Of a DNA stretch of 64,000 nt, positions 19,914-31,065 are shown piece after piece. The DNA lies in the NCBI RefSeq assembly GCF_024139115.2, contig NC_085141.1:66559675-66623674 (forward strand). The letters run 5' to 3'. The stretch comes from Armigeres subalbatus. Lineage: Eukaryota > Arthropoda > Insecta > Diptera > Culicidae. The notes beneath the pieces are model-generated. The model was not told where the DNA came from. It saw only the letters and a list, made by a program, of their open reading frames with translations, and did not search any database. The first letter of the stretch is position 1; every line of letters starts with the position of its first letter. A program made the translations under genes and the position numbers.

Positions 19914-22900
19914 GTAAGCAGGAATTTTGTTTTCAACTTTTTGTTCTTCTAGATTGTGTCGATTTCTACAGAAAATTGTTTGGTTAAGCTTACAATTCGT
20001 CGCGCATGGTAACTGATAGCAGTGCACGCAAAAGTTCGTTTTCGAACTACAAATTAACTCAATTCATATAGGGTATGTGCCCAAATTATCGTCAAGGTTT
20101 ACACGTTGCTCTAAAACTACTTTGATTTTTGACGTAGGATTACGTCCTTTGGGAAGATAGCGCGTCATTTTCAGATTCAAATTTGAAACCGTCACGAAAA
20201 GTGGTCAGAAGGTATCGGCTAATAACTCAGCCGTTTTCCAACCGATTTTGGAGATATTTTTATCAATCGATCGACGAACTATATAATTGTTTCCAATATG
20301 TGCAACTCACGGGCTGGGCTTTAATCCCCTGTTCAATGAGGATTCTGCGGGCCGCACAGAGTACTGTCACAACGATGACGCCGGTAGCAGCAGTCCCAAC
20401 ATAGAGTGGATCATCGATTCGAAGGCCGTTGCCAACAGCAGCAGCACTCAAGAGAAATTTGTACGGCATATTCTAACCATCGTTTGACTGCTATTAGTGA
20501 TTAGAAAGGCGCATTGTGAAAAGAAAATAAATTCTTTTCATGACTTACATTTTATGAGAAAAAAAGGGTTGATTGCAAAAATGGCGTCGGTTGCGGTCCC
20601 GGGACTTTAGTGGAGGTATTGAAAAAAAGTATTCTAAATGGTGGTGACTTTGCAAAATCATCGAGTAACTGTAGGGTAACAGCAGCACTGCCCTTCTACG
20701 CATAATTGTTCATTGGTATAGCACCAGGTATAGTATCATTCTTCAAATTGCCAAAATTCTCCAAAAATAGCATATCCTGGACAATAACATTTTCCCGGAA
20801 ATAACATTTCCCCAAAAATCACTTTTCCTCGAATATTTTTTTTGTCTTAATTTGTTTTTAATGACATTTGCCTGTATGTGAAATTTTCCCGAATGACATT
20901 TGCCGAAAATGACATTTCCCTGAAAATAACATTTGCTCGAACATGACATCCAGAAAATAGCATTTGCCGAAAATAAAATTCCCGATAAACAACTTTTCTC
21001 TGGGAATCTCATCTTCTAGAATATAATACAAAATTATTAGGCAGCATCAATCTTTTTAATTAGGCAGCATCAATCTTTTTAATAGTCTGCCTTCTTTTAA
21101 CCAAAAGATGAAATTTCATTAACAAACCACAATTACCGTGTTGACCAACTGGTTTTCTCATTTTCCGATTGTAACAAAAACTGGGATTCAAACTGGCAAT
21201 TCCGGGCAAGACCGGACACATGCAGCTAGTAAAACTATACATACTGCCGTGAATCGCATATTTGTCCCATATGAATAGGAAACCCAGCAAACATGGGACA
21301 GAGATGCGATTCACGGCAGTATAAAGCATTCAAACAATGAACAAAAGGATTAGGATAAAGGCCATAGGAAAATAAAAAGCACAGAGAAACAGACGTCTCA
21401 CTCTACACATGTATCATCGTTCATCTTTTTAATCGGCCACCGATGGCGCTTCCATCGGTTTTGCTTGTGTTTGACGTTTGCTCACTACCGCCACCTGGTT
21501 GCCGCTTGTCCACCTACAGTACTTTTAGCATTGGGCGGTAATGTTTTCGTGACGATGATTTTGATTGCATTTTGTTCTAAGTGAGACGTCTGTTTCTCTG
21601 TGTAAAAAGTATACAATTCTTATCAATGTTTATTCAATGTATACAAATATATGCATTTTATTTTCGGAGATACATAGGTCGCAAAAAATATTGTAAACTG
21701 ACTTGTCATAAGACGAGTTAGTACTATCCTGCAAGACGACAATGCCCCAGTAGGAGATGTAAATTTTGCAAAGAATACATAAAAAATGATGACAAAAGAG
21801 CAAAGCAGAGTCCAAAAATGCGAGATCAATTTACTTTGTGTATACAAATTTACTCCAAGCTACACCTGAACTCTTCCCATCATTCCACATTCGTTTCGAG
21901 CACTTCCACGTGCAACAGATTGGAACAGAAAGCATACACAGCAGAAGGTGCTCAATGGGGTTCAATTTCCCGACCGATTTATCGACCAACATACTCGTTA
22001 AATTAATTGGATAGGAATTCCCGGCAAGGGTACTGTGCGTCGTCACACCCCTCTAAAAAGACAGTTATGTGCAGTTTTAACAAGCTACAAACTCAATTCT
22101 TGAGCAAGTATAAAGAATTAAGAATAAGAAACCAATTGCTTTCAAACCCATGCCGGGTGTAGGACCCCGGCCCTTAATATATATGTAGAATGTGTGTATC
22201 AACGCCATACTCAGTGAATATTTGCATATCACGCGATCACCATCACCTCATGTATAGCACATCAGCTGACTATGGCGTGTTCCTTCCCTTTGGTAATGAT
22301 TGTGAACTTTTCGTCAGGAAAACGAATTGCCTAGCGGAAATGAATGGGTACAGTAGAAACAAAGAGTTGGTTGTATTGATTTTGGAAATTGATCATAAAG
22401 GGATGAGCACAACTCATATCAGACTAAGACTAAGTTTTTGGAACTGGCTGGTTTAAAATGCACACAATTGACAAACGCAAACTTATGGGAGTTCAACAAC
22501 AGACAAAAAAAATATTCGTTAAACATTTGACGATTGACGATTTCCTGAAATTATATTTTTTATTTAAGTATAATAAAAAATAATTTTGAAATAGAAGTAA
22601 TTGGGGGGTTAGTTTTATTAGCGGCTATAACAAAAAGTGCTCAAATTCCTTTTTCTTCTTGACTTCCAGCTGCTATAGCTGCTCCTACCCCAGTTTCTTC
22701 TTTAGTTCATTCATCAACTCTAGTAACTGCGGGGGTTTATTTATTAATTCGATTTAATATTTTATTAAATAATACTTATTGAGGTCAATTTTTATTATTA
22801 ATTTCAGGACTTACTATATTTATATCAGGATTAAGGGAAAATTTTGGGTTCACCCTCAAAAAATAGTGGCAAAAGTTTTTGGCCATATTTTTGCCGTCTT

Positions 22901-25900
22901 ACATCCGATTTCGGGTATTTCCAGCTCATTACATAGATTATGAGTAGATCTTGCACCGTAGGTGTTTGAAGCGTGTCATCCACTAAAATATTACCTTAAT
23001 ATACACATTTTTCTTAAATTTATGTAGTTAAAATATGTTGATTTTTTCTCGAAATTGAGCCCACAAAATTTCGAAATAAAAAATGAAATGGTATCCAGTT
23101 TTAAATCATCTTTAAGAGGCATTGATGAAATTTCGGCTGAATAAAATTGCTTTAGTTTTTTAAATCAAAATGTTTACTCAAGTGCATGGTATGCATCTGC
23201 CAAAAGTTTGGGTTCACAAACTATATGGTAAACCGGTCATAAGTTTGGAGTCACTCTCCTGATATGCGTTTTAATTCAATTTTAGCCGAACATGGTCAAA
23301 AGTGCAATTCTTGCCCTTTTGTTTAGAAACTCACTTTCTTAAATATGTATTTTGCCCGAATTGAAATGGTTTATTTAGATTGTTATATCAAGATTAACCT
23401 TCCTACAGTGCCCAAAAACTCACTCTCACTTACTTTTTCTCGAAAATGTGTAAAGACTATTTTACATATGAAGGAATACGTTATCCAGCCAATAGTTCTG
23501 CAGATGTTCCATGTTCTCCAAATCATTCTTGAATTCAGAGTTTTCGTCAATAACGCACGGTACAAAATCAATAACAACCCATTATATCGATACAATACAG
23601 GCCCTTATTGGCCATGCGAGTTATTTACGATTTAGATAGGTCCATACCAGATGTGGCAAACAAACGGGATTTCCTTTTTCCTAAACACGATATTCTTAGT
23701 CCTTTAAATGAGTCTGAACTTAACACCAATTCATCTATCAGGTCAGCTAGCCATATTAGAAAATCGATAGCAAACCCACCCATCAAGCCATTAGAGGCCA
23801 TGCGTATGATTTACGATTTAAATTTGTCCAAACCGGATGTTGTACGCATGGTCTCTGAGGGTCTGTATGGTCATGATGAGTTGCTGTCAATTTTCTACCG
23901 AGTTTAGTTGACCTGAGAGAGCTTAGTTCATCGTATTCGATCATGTCTAAATCAAAAATCATACTCATGGTCATGATGCGTTGCTATAAATTTCCAGCCA
24001 GGACAAATTGACCTTGTCGACTCAAATTTGAGAATAAAATTCCCTGACTTTCCAGACCATTCCTCGAAAAATTCCAGGTATGATTTTTTTTTCAATTCCT
24101 AGAAGCGTGGGAAAATCTATGCATGAGTGAATCCTTAAAGTCCATTTGAGTTCCTGAGGCTGAGCTACTGCTTAAGTAAATGCGCAGAACTCCTGAAAGA
24201 TTTTCATGATTCACATCTTTCCAAAATTGGCCCCAATTAATGTTATAAGTTTTTGGTGTCTACATCCACCATTGGGAATTCTTACGGACTCCTTGGTGTC
24301 GCAATAGACCTCCCAGACTACTGACGGACTTCTTCAAATCGATCAAGTTTTTATTATCTTTCTGGAAATTTGCGTGAAGTCTTGTATCTTTTGACACGAC
24401 CTTCTAATGCCGTTAAAAAATCTTACGGATAAGGTATTTTCGTGACCATCGAGAAACCTCCATTGGCTCTTAAGTATACTTACGGAGTAAGAATTCTTAT
24501 TCACACTGTGGAGTTTATGGACTTCTAAAAATAGTTACGAACTGCTTCCGGATAATCAAGAATGCAATGAATCGCCTGCTTTGAGCGTGCTTACAGCGGC
24601 ACACTAGGAGTTAACTTTCTGAAATCAGTATGGCGAAAGGTATCTAAGGTTCGATTTCTCAAAATTAAGCACCTTCATCGAAAAAATATTTGGTAGGCGT
24701 AGTAGCGGACACCTTCCTACATAACCGGTACCAAATAGTTTTTCATGAAAAGTTTCTAATTTTGAGAAAACCCTCATTAGATGTCTTTCGCCATACAAAT
24801 TTCTGGTGGTTAACTCTTGCTAGCTATTTTGCGCCTATACTACAGCGCCTGGATGTGACAACAACGGGTAGAAAATCAGCCACTGCTAATAATTCATTCC
24901 TACAATCTATGCATCACTTACAGTAAGCCAAGCTAAACATTCTAACCACTGCAATACTTTAAATAATTTGCTCTGAATACACTCAGGTCGTTTAATTTTT
25001 GCGATTGTGGCCTTCGGTTTAAATAAAACATTGTCCCATGGAAAAATATCCCAAAAAATTAGGTCGTGTTTGTGAAGAAATGGCATAACTATTCTCAAAT
25101 GTTAAGGGAAGCTACAGCTACTACAGAAAGTTCAACTACTATCAACTAGATGTCAGACAACTGCAACAAGCAATGAATTATTGACAGTGGCTGATTCTCT
25201 ACCCGCCGCTTCCACATCCAGGCGCTATCGTATATGCGCAAATAGACATCTAACGCGGGTTTTCTCAAAATTAGGAACTTTTCATGAAAAACTATTTGGT
25301 ACCGTAGTAAGTAAGTAAGTAAGTATTCATTAAACTTAAATAGGAACATCTAATAGAGTTTTTTGAAGAACTCGTGGAAATATGTTTGAAGATTCTTAGC
25401 ATATTCTTCATATGAATCCCTTCACGAAGACATTCAGTTCAAATTTAAGTAAATACGATAAAATCTACCAAGTTTTTTGCAGCGGAGCTATTGACGAAAA
25501 AATCAGCTGAACATCCATCGAGGAGCTCCAGGATAAAAACTCTCGAGACAACTTTTTTAAATCCTTTGATTTTTTATGTTTCAGTGAGAATTCTGAAGTA
25601 ATTTCTGGACAATACCAGAATACTTCCTGATTAAATTGTTTTAAAAACATCAAAAGCAGCGAATGTAAAACTGAAACCATTGAAAATATTATCTTCCTTT
25701 TGCGTCCGAGTATGATTATGGAGTATCGAGTAACGTTTAATTGAGACTATCGCCACCTACATACATGAGGTAGAACATATGATGCTTTTATCCACTATCA
25801 TTCTCTCATATCACCTAAGGGCGTGAGGATCGATTATAAGCCCATATTAAAATGGAAGTTCACGAAATGTTTTTAAAACATTATGTACAGAATCTTGTTT

Positions 25901-28900
25901 GAAGATGATGCCGATGCTGTGGATTGTGGAGTGACGTCACAGGTACACAAAGATACTACAGACAAACAGACGTAACACTGAGGAAATTACCATCGACCAT
26001 GACTTCAACGGTCGTTTTAAATTCAACTGCTTGCGAGTTTCACATCCATAGACGCGCGTCGTATACCTTTGTATTTGACATCTCACACTAGCGCCTTCTA
26101 TTGACATTGTTGTACTAAACTTTGTTTCGTACAACATGCACGTTAGGTGATGGTGAAATAACTAGGCGATGGATTTTGAAACAAATTGTTCTAGCTGTTA
26201 CGTCTGTTTGTCTGTGAAGATACTATTCGGCGTTTTCTTCTAACAAGGGTTGTTGGTTGTAGGTTGAACATGTTTGATGATTGTTTGTTGAACAGTTCTG
26301 AATTATTGAACAGTTCTCGCGATTGATGATTATGATTAAGTATTAGAACAAACTTTCAGAACTTCTTGTGTTTGATAGGAACATGACTCAAACCCTACCA
26401 ATAACGAAACTGCAAAAAATTCATAACGACTCCGACAGAAAACCACTCAAACTAACAAATCTAAAATATTAAATGAGACTTTAAAAAACTATTTGGATCA
26501 GGTCTCAACAGTGACCATTTGAGCAACGTAGCTTTGGAACCTCTGTTATTGCTTAGAGATTAATAGAAACAAACTCGATTACCATGAGGAACATGAAAAG
26601 GGCCCGGAGTAGTATAGAGACTGCCGACGGCCACGCCTTCCGGCCCCATCAGTACCTTTATTCAAGGATGTTAACGATCATTCAGTATTTTGCGTTCGAT
26701 CATTTAGTAGTTTGTCAATAACACATTCCAGAAGCGGAATTTCAAAATATGTTGTATGGTGGACTTCTAGTGCGAAGGTTTTTCTACAACTCTGCCTAAT
26801 GGTTCGTTGTTTGAATTCCACTAGTAACGGAGTTATAGCTATAGTTTCAGTAACTTAGACTAAATGATAACAAAATTCCTATCATTTAGTTTGAGTTACT
26901 GCAACTAGCGCTCTAACTCCGTTTTTAGTTGAATTCTAATAACGAACCATTGGGCAAAGTTGTAGAAAAACCTTCGCACTAGAAGTTCATCATACAACAT
27001 ATTTTGAAATTCAGCTTCTGGAATGTGTTATTGACAAACTACTAAATGATCAAACGCAAATTACTGAATGATCGTTAACATCCTTGCCTTTATTGGTCCT
27101 TTTTCAATTAATTAAGGTTCAGAGTTTCATTGTCATAAGTGTCCTTAGTTTACATTACCCGGATTTTAAAAAAATCCTATAAATTTTCAATATTGGGTTT
27201 TATGATTTTTTTCCCTGACCTCAATCAAAATTCCCTGACTTTCCCTGACATTCCAGGTCCAAAATGAAATTCCCTGACTTTCCAGGTTTTTCCAGGTAGT
27301 CGACACCCTGTCTGGTATAACAATTGGTTCGAACTCTATAATGATTTGAGGGGCTTGATCGTCGTATTTGGTCATTTTTAAATCAAAAATCATACGCATG
27401 GCCTTAAAAAGCTTCAAGCTGATAGCTAACTTTCAGGGTTCATACTTTTTGTTTCGATGAGACGAAATCAAGCGATTTTCGGGTCAGAAGAGAATCTTTT
27501 TTCGGAGTTTGTAGTGAAAAACATCTTTTTTCCACCCCTCTTTTCTCTAGAGAGAACCTAGGAGATAAGCGAAAATCGTGCCTACTTGATGAATTTTTTT
27601 TTTCGTTTCATCACTTTTAAGCCTCACTCACAACGGGATTCGAACCTAGAACATCAACAAAAATGGCGATGGGATGCGGTCACTATAACCATACCACCAC
27701 ATCGACTGCATGTAGGGATGAGGTTGTTTGTTCCATAAATGCCACTCTTTTTGCAATTGGTGATGGCACGAAAAGGAAGAAAGAAGTGAGAAAACGAGCA
27801 AATCAACTTTTCGTGGCACTGGTATAAGGGAGAAATGGTTATCTCTCATCACACGAGCATTCTCTGCTGGTGAGAATGAGTGAGAATTACGATCCCTGCT
27901 AACTATCGATTTTGTTCCGGACATAGTTGACCTGGTAGACCAATTGGGCTGAAACACAGAATGATTTGGAGGACTTAGAACATCCAGTTTGGTCGTATCT
28001 AAACTGTATGGGCGGCCTCTAAGTGCCTGTATGGATATGATGGGTTACTATCAATTTTGTACTAAGCGTAATTTAAATGGAAGACAAAGGATTTAAATTC
28101 TAGAATGATTTAGAGCTGTATTAATATTGGCTTCCAAGCGATATTTAATTTTTATTCACAAATATCAAGAACAAATAGAGAAGAACGTTCGTTATAGCAG
28201 AACGTGTTGCTTTGATGTACACTAAGGAAAAACAATTTTTGGGGCACACGCGTTTTTTTTCAAATCACGTTTTCTCAAAATGGCGCAAGTTTGCACAAGA
28301 TTTTCCGTGGGAATCTGAAATTCCACATCTCGAATATGATCCCCAACTAAATATCTATGCGGGAAAAAAGTGGCTGTCTTTTAAAGTTGAAAATACCTCT
28401 ATTTTCAGTGTTTTGTTCGAATTTTGTTTTTTTTAATTTTTCCTTCGTGATATCACGATTTTTGTTAGTACGATATCAAAGCTCTTTTAATTATCTTTGC
28501 AATGCTATATATTAACCTTAGTGTCGTATCAGAAAAAAACCTTTCAAAACCTGGTATGAAGTGAAGCAAGATTTTGAAGAGAAAAAACGTTTACGTTTTC
28601 TCAACTTTGATAACTAATATCTCAAAAACTATAACTCGCAGGGGCCTGAAATTTTGGGGTTTTCTTATTTTGTGTATCAACTATCGAAAATAAATAGTGA
28701 AAAAATGATTGATGAAAGTTGATTTTCCGATTAATGTCCGCCTAAATCCCCATAGTGCGCAAGTGGGAATGGGACTTTTTGACTTTTTCGCTTATTGGCA
28801 ATAAACAATTACAAAACTTTCAACAAAATAATTTTTTTCCATAAAAAATTGAAAACTTTCCACGAAAAAAATAATGAAAAAATATGAAAATTTCAATAAA

Positions 28901-31065
28901 GAAATATAAAAAAGCAATACAGCTGAGCATATTTCCATAGATGACCGCTAAATATTGATTTATTTATGGAAATTTTGTATTTTTCCGTGTAACATTTTGA
29001 TTTCTTTATTGAAAATTTTTTTTTTTGAAATGTGCTAATCTATTTTTGTTATGTGGAAAATTGACAATTGTTTAAGGAAATTTGCAATAGTTTTGGAAAT
29101 TTAATATTTGTTTTTTGTTTATTCCCCGAATTATTTATTAACGATTTCCTAAATTTTTATGGAAAATTTTTAATTCTTCATGGAAACTATATTTTTACTG
29201 AAACTTTAAGTGTTACAATGTCCATAAAACCTTTATATCTTCCGCAGGAATACCTACTAGCCGACCGAAATATGTCAATATGGCCCGTTTCGTTCAGCTT
29301 AATGGCGAGCTTCATGTCGGCCATCACTCTACTGGGTGTTTCAAACGAGAACTACCAATTCGGGACACAGTTCGTGGTGATCAATTTTTCCTATGGCTTA
29401 GCAACCCCGATTGCTGCATACCTTTTCCTGCCAGTATTCTTCAAACTTCAAGCCTGCAGTGCCTACGAGGTAAGAGCATCAATTGCGGTGTAGTTATACG
29501 ATTTTAGAACCACTATGAACTATCGCTTTCAGTATTTAGAAATCCGCTTCGGCAAGAAAACTCGACTGGCTGCTTCGCTTGCATACACACTACAGATGAT
29601 CCTGTACATGGGAATTGCAGTGTATGCACCTGCGATAGCGCTAGAAGCAGTTACTGGGCTTAGTCAAACCTACTCCATCCTGGTGATTGGAATAGTTTGC
29701 ACATTCTACTCAACGATCGGTGGAATGAAGGCAGTTTTGTTTACCGATGTTTTTCAATCAATTCTTATGTTTGCCGCCATCTATGCCGTAATCATTTGCG
29801 CTGCAGTTAAAGCTGGAGGCCTTGGCCCAATCTGGGAGGCGGCGGAACAGGGTGGTCGATTGGAACTATGGAAGTAAGATTCAGACAACAGTAAAATCGT
29901 AACAATCTAATTTGTATTTTGCATTTCCAGCTTTAATCCGGACCCTACAACGAGGCACACCTGGTGGTCACTGGTCATCGGTGGCATGTTCACCTATCTA
30001 TCACTATATGCGGTCAATCAGACACAAGTTCAAAGACTGCAAACCGTCAAAGATCTCAAATCAGCACAACGTGCTTTGTGGCTGAACTGGCCAATCCTTT
30101 CACTACTTAGCCTTAGTACTTCCTTCAGTGGCCTTTGTCTCTACTACTACTACAGAACCTGCGACCCTCTGAAGCAAGGTCGAATCAGTGTACGAGATCA
30201 GACTATGCCACTGTTCGTGGTGGACGCCATGGGCGACATGCCTGGACTACCAGGGCTGTTCGTGTCCGGCATATTCTCTGCTAGTTTATCCACAGTTTCA
30301 GCTGCGCTGAACTCACTGGCAGCGGTCACCTTGGAAGACTACCTGAAACCATTATATGCGAAGATCAAGAAAAGACCTCTGCCAGACATGCAGTCCAGTT
30401 ATCCTACAAAAATAATGGCCTTTATCTACGGAGTTATATGTCTCGCAGTTGCCTTCCTTGCACAGTTTATGGGTGGTGTGCTGCAAGCGTCATTGACAAT
30501 TTTTGGAGTCGTTGGCGGACCGTTATTTGCACTTTTTTCAATAGGGATGTTCACTAAGCGAGCTAACCAACGGGTAAATTGTTATAAATTGAGCCAATGT
30601 GACCATATGCTGTAATATTCAATATTTTAGGGTGCAATCACGGGCCTTGCTGTTGGTTTGGCGTTTTCTCTCTGGATCGGATTCGGCCAACCCAGACCCC
30701 CACTAAAGATGTTAGACTTTTCTGTGGAAGATTGTGAGCAGTTTGGTGGATACAACAGTACTACTCCAATGGTGATGGCACTGAGAGCAGAAATGGCTGA
30801 TTCGGACTACTTTTACCTTTATCGGCTGTCCTACCTCTGGTCTGTAGTGCTTGGCTACATTGTTACTTTTGTGGTAGGCTACGTGAGCAGTTTGATACTT
30901 CTCTGGTTGGGCTATGGAGGAACAGAACGAATTTATCTCGACAGTACCAAAACGTGCATCAATGCGGACTTGTTTTCACCACCTATAGCAAAACGCATGC
31001 GACGAGCTCTCGCCAAACACATAGAAAACGGAGGAGATGTAATACCAACAGAATTGATCAGATAG
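19803..31065 (+). CDS. SLC5 family sodium-coupled solute transporter (multivitamin/monocarboxylate transporter-like), 5 exons
   Basis: Exons 19803-19913, 29248-29469, 29533-29873, 29931-30573 and 30631-31065 join in frame to 583 aa. All introns are GT-AG, of 9334, 63, 57 and 57 bp. The protein is a sodium:solute symporter: many hydrophobic helices, the N-terminal YLLADRN (residues 39-45), [29 protein letters not shown] at the exon 2/3 join, the family signature [13 protein letters not shown] (174-186), then [29 protein letters not shown] and a last helix before a hydrophilic tail. By family knowledge it moves small organic anions (biotin, pantothenate, lactate-like substrates) into cells with Na+ across the plasma membrane; the substrate cannot be read from the sequence. 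Length fits the family (about 580-640 aa). The start is the first ATG after an acceptor-like AG and gives a typical short N-terminus before helix 1. The frame is intact. The only oddity is a repeat-filled first intron. Confidence 0.92.
20100..20500. other. Intronic stretch with moderate GC, unassigned
   Basis: Frames on both strands (20287-20487 plus, 20263-20469 minus) are open for about 65 codons, and composition is less AT-rich than the surroundings. I recognise no domain. It could be an old exon, a repeat piece, or chance. Confidence 0.25.
20743..21015. repeat. Degenerate tandem repeat of ATGACATTTNCC-type units
   Basis: Words such as AATAACATTTCCC, AATGACATTTGCC and GAACATGACATCC recur every 20-25 bp with much variation. 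The minus-strand frame of 89 codons across it is a product of the repetition. Confidence 0.55.
21039..21085. repeat. 22-bp direct tandem duplication
   Basis: The word AGGCAGCATCAATCTTTTTA occurs twice back to back (starting about 21041 and 21063). This is a small local duplication in SLC5 intron 1. Confidence 0.7.
21241..21322. mobile_element. 82-bp palindromic mini-element, copy 1
   Basis: The inverted ends ATACTGCCGTGAATCGCAT are exact over 19 bp. The centre has GTCCCATATGAATAGGAAACC and CAGCAAACATGGGAC. A second copy is at 56614-56697, so this is a very short MITE rather than a chance palindrome. Confidence 0.65.
21380..21602. mobile_element. MITE with CACAGAGAAACAGACGTCTCAC ends, 223 bp
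   Basis: Left and right ends are exact inverted copies for at least 22 bp (CACAGAGAAACAGACGTCTC...). It is flanked by TAAAAAG on both sides (21373-21379 and 21603-21609). The interior is GC-richer and non-coding. It is related to the element at 25959-26216. Confidence 0.75.
21696..21735. mobile_element. Short fragment of the palindromic retroelement-like repeat
   Basis: ACTTGTCATAAGACGAGTTAG matches the terminal arm of copies such as 43463-43682. The match stops after about 30 bp. Confidence 0.5.
22190..22600. other. Intronic sequence, nothing recognised
   Basis: An open frame of 88 codons (22190-22456 plus) has no recognisable domain and is not called. Confidence 0.3.
22605..22838 (+). pseudogene. 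Nuclear mitochondrial insertion (NUMT) of nad5
   Basis: Read with the invertebrate mitochondrial code (TGA = Trp, ATA = Met) from 22609, this gives about 75 uninterrupted ND5 residues, including [33 protein letters not shown] and LLNNTYWGQF. These are the most conserved part of NADH dehydrogenase subunit 5. Under the nuclear code the TGA codons are stops, so it is a dead copy of organelle DNA. The lack of frameshifts suggests a fairly young transfer. The match stops at about 22833 in a different repeat. It lies inside SLC5 intron 1. Confidence 0.92.
22845..23590. other. AT-rich intronic sequence, nothing recognised
   Basis: The word TTTGGGTTCAC occurs twice (about 22845 and 23210), hinting at an old repeat. 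No gene is seen. Confidence 0.3.
23600..24070. repeat. Interspersed repeat with GCCATGCGTATGATTT blocks
   Basis: Blocks such as GGCCATGCGTATGATTTACG (23800), CATGATGAGTTGCTGTCAA and CCGGATGTTG recur inside this stretch and at 27310-27415 and 27945-28060 in either orientation. The open frames are repeat shadows. Confidence 0.45.
24660..25310. repeat. Inverted repeat pair, arms about 150 bp
   Basis: 24725-24905 and 25165-25305 are inverted copies sharing GGTACCAAATAGTTTTTCATG, TTTTGAGAAAACC, GGATGTG and GCCACTG words. About 260 bp separate the arms. It is probably a decayed foldback element. Confidence 0.5.
25320..25945. other. AT-rich intronic sequence, nothing recognised
   Basis: No gene or clear repeat boundary was seen. 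Confidence 0.3.
25959..26216. mobile_element. MITE with CAGACAAACAGACGTAAC ends, 258 bp
   Basis: The inverted ends CAGACAAACAGACGTAACA are exact, with two extra bases (TG) at the right. It is flanked by the 9-bp direct repeat AAGATACTA (25950-25958 and 26217-26225). The end sequence is of the same type as 21380-21602. It is non-coding. Confidence 0.8.
26663..27086. mobile_element. Foldback MITE of 424 bp, hAT-like, with 8-bp target duplication
   Basis: Two inverted arms of about 205 bp meet near 26876. The ends read CAAGGATGTTAACGATCATT in both directions. The 8-bp flanks CCTTTATT are identical (26655-26662 and 27087-27094). An 8-bp duplication and a CA start fit the hAT superfamily. It has no coding capacity. 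Confidence 0.85.
27225..27312 (-). mobile_element. Terminal fragment of a hAT-like element (CTGACTTTCCAGG repeats)
   Basis: It has repeated TTCCCTGACTTTCC words followed by CCAGGTAGTCGACACCCTGT. This resembles, in reverse, the start of insect hAT-like elements beginning ACAGGGTGTCGAC. No matching second end was found close by; a possible interior fragment is at 24035-24080. Confidence 0.45.
27600..27745 (-). mobile_element. tRNA-derived SINE fragment, reverse orientation
   Basis: Read on minus it has an A-box-like TGGTGGTATGGTTATAGTG and the exact B box GGTTCGAATCCC, spaced as in a tRNA. It is flanked by a pyrimidine/T-rich run. It is not a true tRNA, because there is no acceptor stem pairing of the ends. 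Confidence 0.5.
28070..29247. other. AT-rich end of SLC5 intron 1
   Basis: Very AT-rich, with GGAAATTT-type words. The only functional site seen is the acceptor TTCCGCAG directly before exon 2 (29248). The upstream in-frame ATG codons of the 29068 frame belong to the intron. Confidence 0.5.
29248..29469 (+). CDS. SLC5 transporter, coding exon 2
   Basis: Residues 38-111 ([16 protein letters not shown]... to ...QACSAYE), phase 0 at both ends. Flanked by acceptor TTCCGCAG and donor GTAAGA. Confidence 0.92.
29533..29873 (+). CDS. SLC5 transporter, coding exon 3
   Basis: Residues 112-224 plus two bases of codon 225. It holds the signature [13 protein letters not shown]. Acceptor CTTTCAG, donor GTAAGA; ends in phase 2. 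Confidence 0.92.
29931..30573 (+). CDS. SLC5 transporter, coding exon 4
   Basis: Completes codon 225 (Asn) and continues [13 protein letters not shown] to FTKRANQR. It contains the NQTQVQR and [14 protein letters not shown] motifs. Acceptor TTTCCAG, donor GTAAAT; ends in phase 0. Confidence 0.92.
30631..31065 (+). CDS. SLC5 transporter, coding exon 5 and stop
   Basis: Starts [10 protein letters not shown] after acceptor TATTTTAG. It has an NST N-glycosylation sequon in a loop, the last membrane helix ([17 protein letters not shown]), a hydrophilic tail ending ELIR, and TAG at 31063-31065. Confidence 0.92.
   Translation, partial: GAITGLAVGLAFSLWIGFGQPRPPLKMLDFSVEDCEQFGGYNSTTPMVMALRAEMADSDYFYLYRLSYLWSVVLGYIVTFVVGYVSSLILLWLGYGGTERIYLDSTKTCINADLFSPPIAKRMRRALAKHIENGGDVIPTELIR

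Noticed and set aside
20263..20487. Overlapping 66-68-codon frames as an extra SLC5 exon
   Set aside because: Exon 1 joins exon 2 in phase with the expected family sequence; nothing is missing between them.
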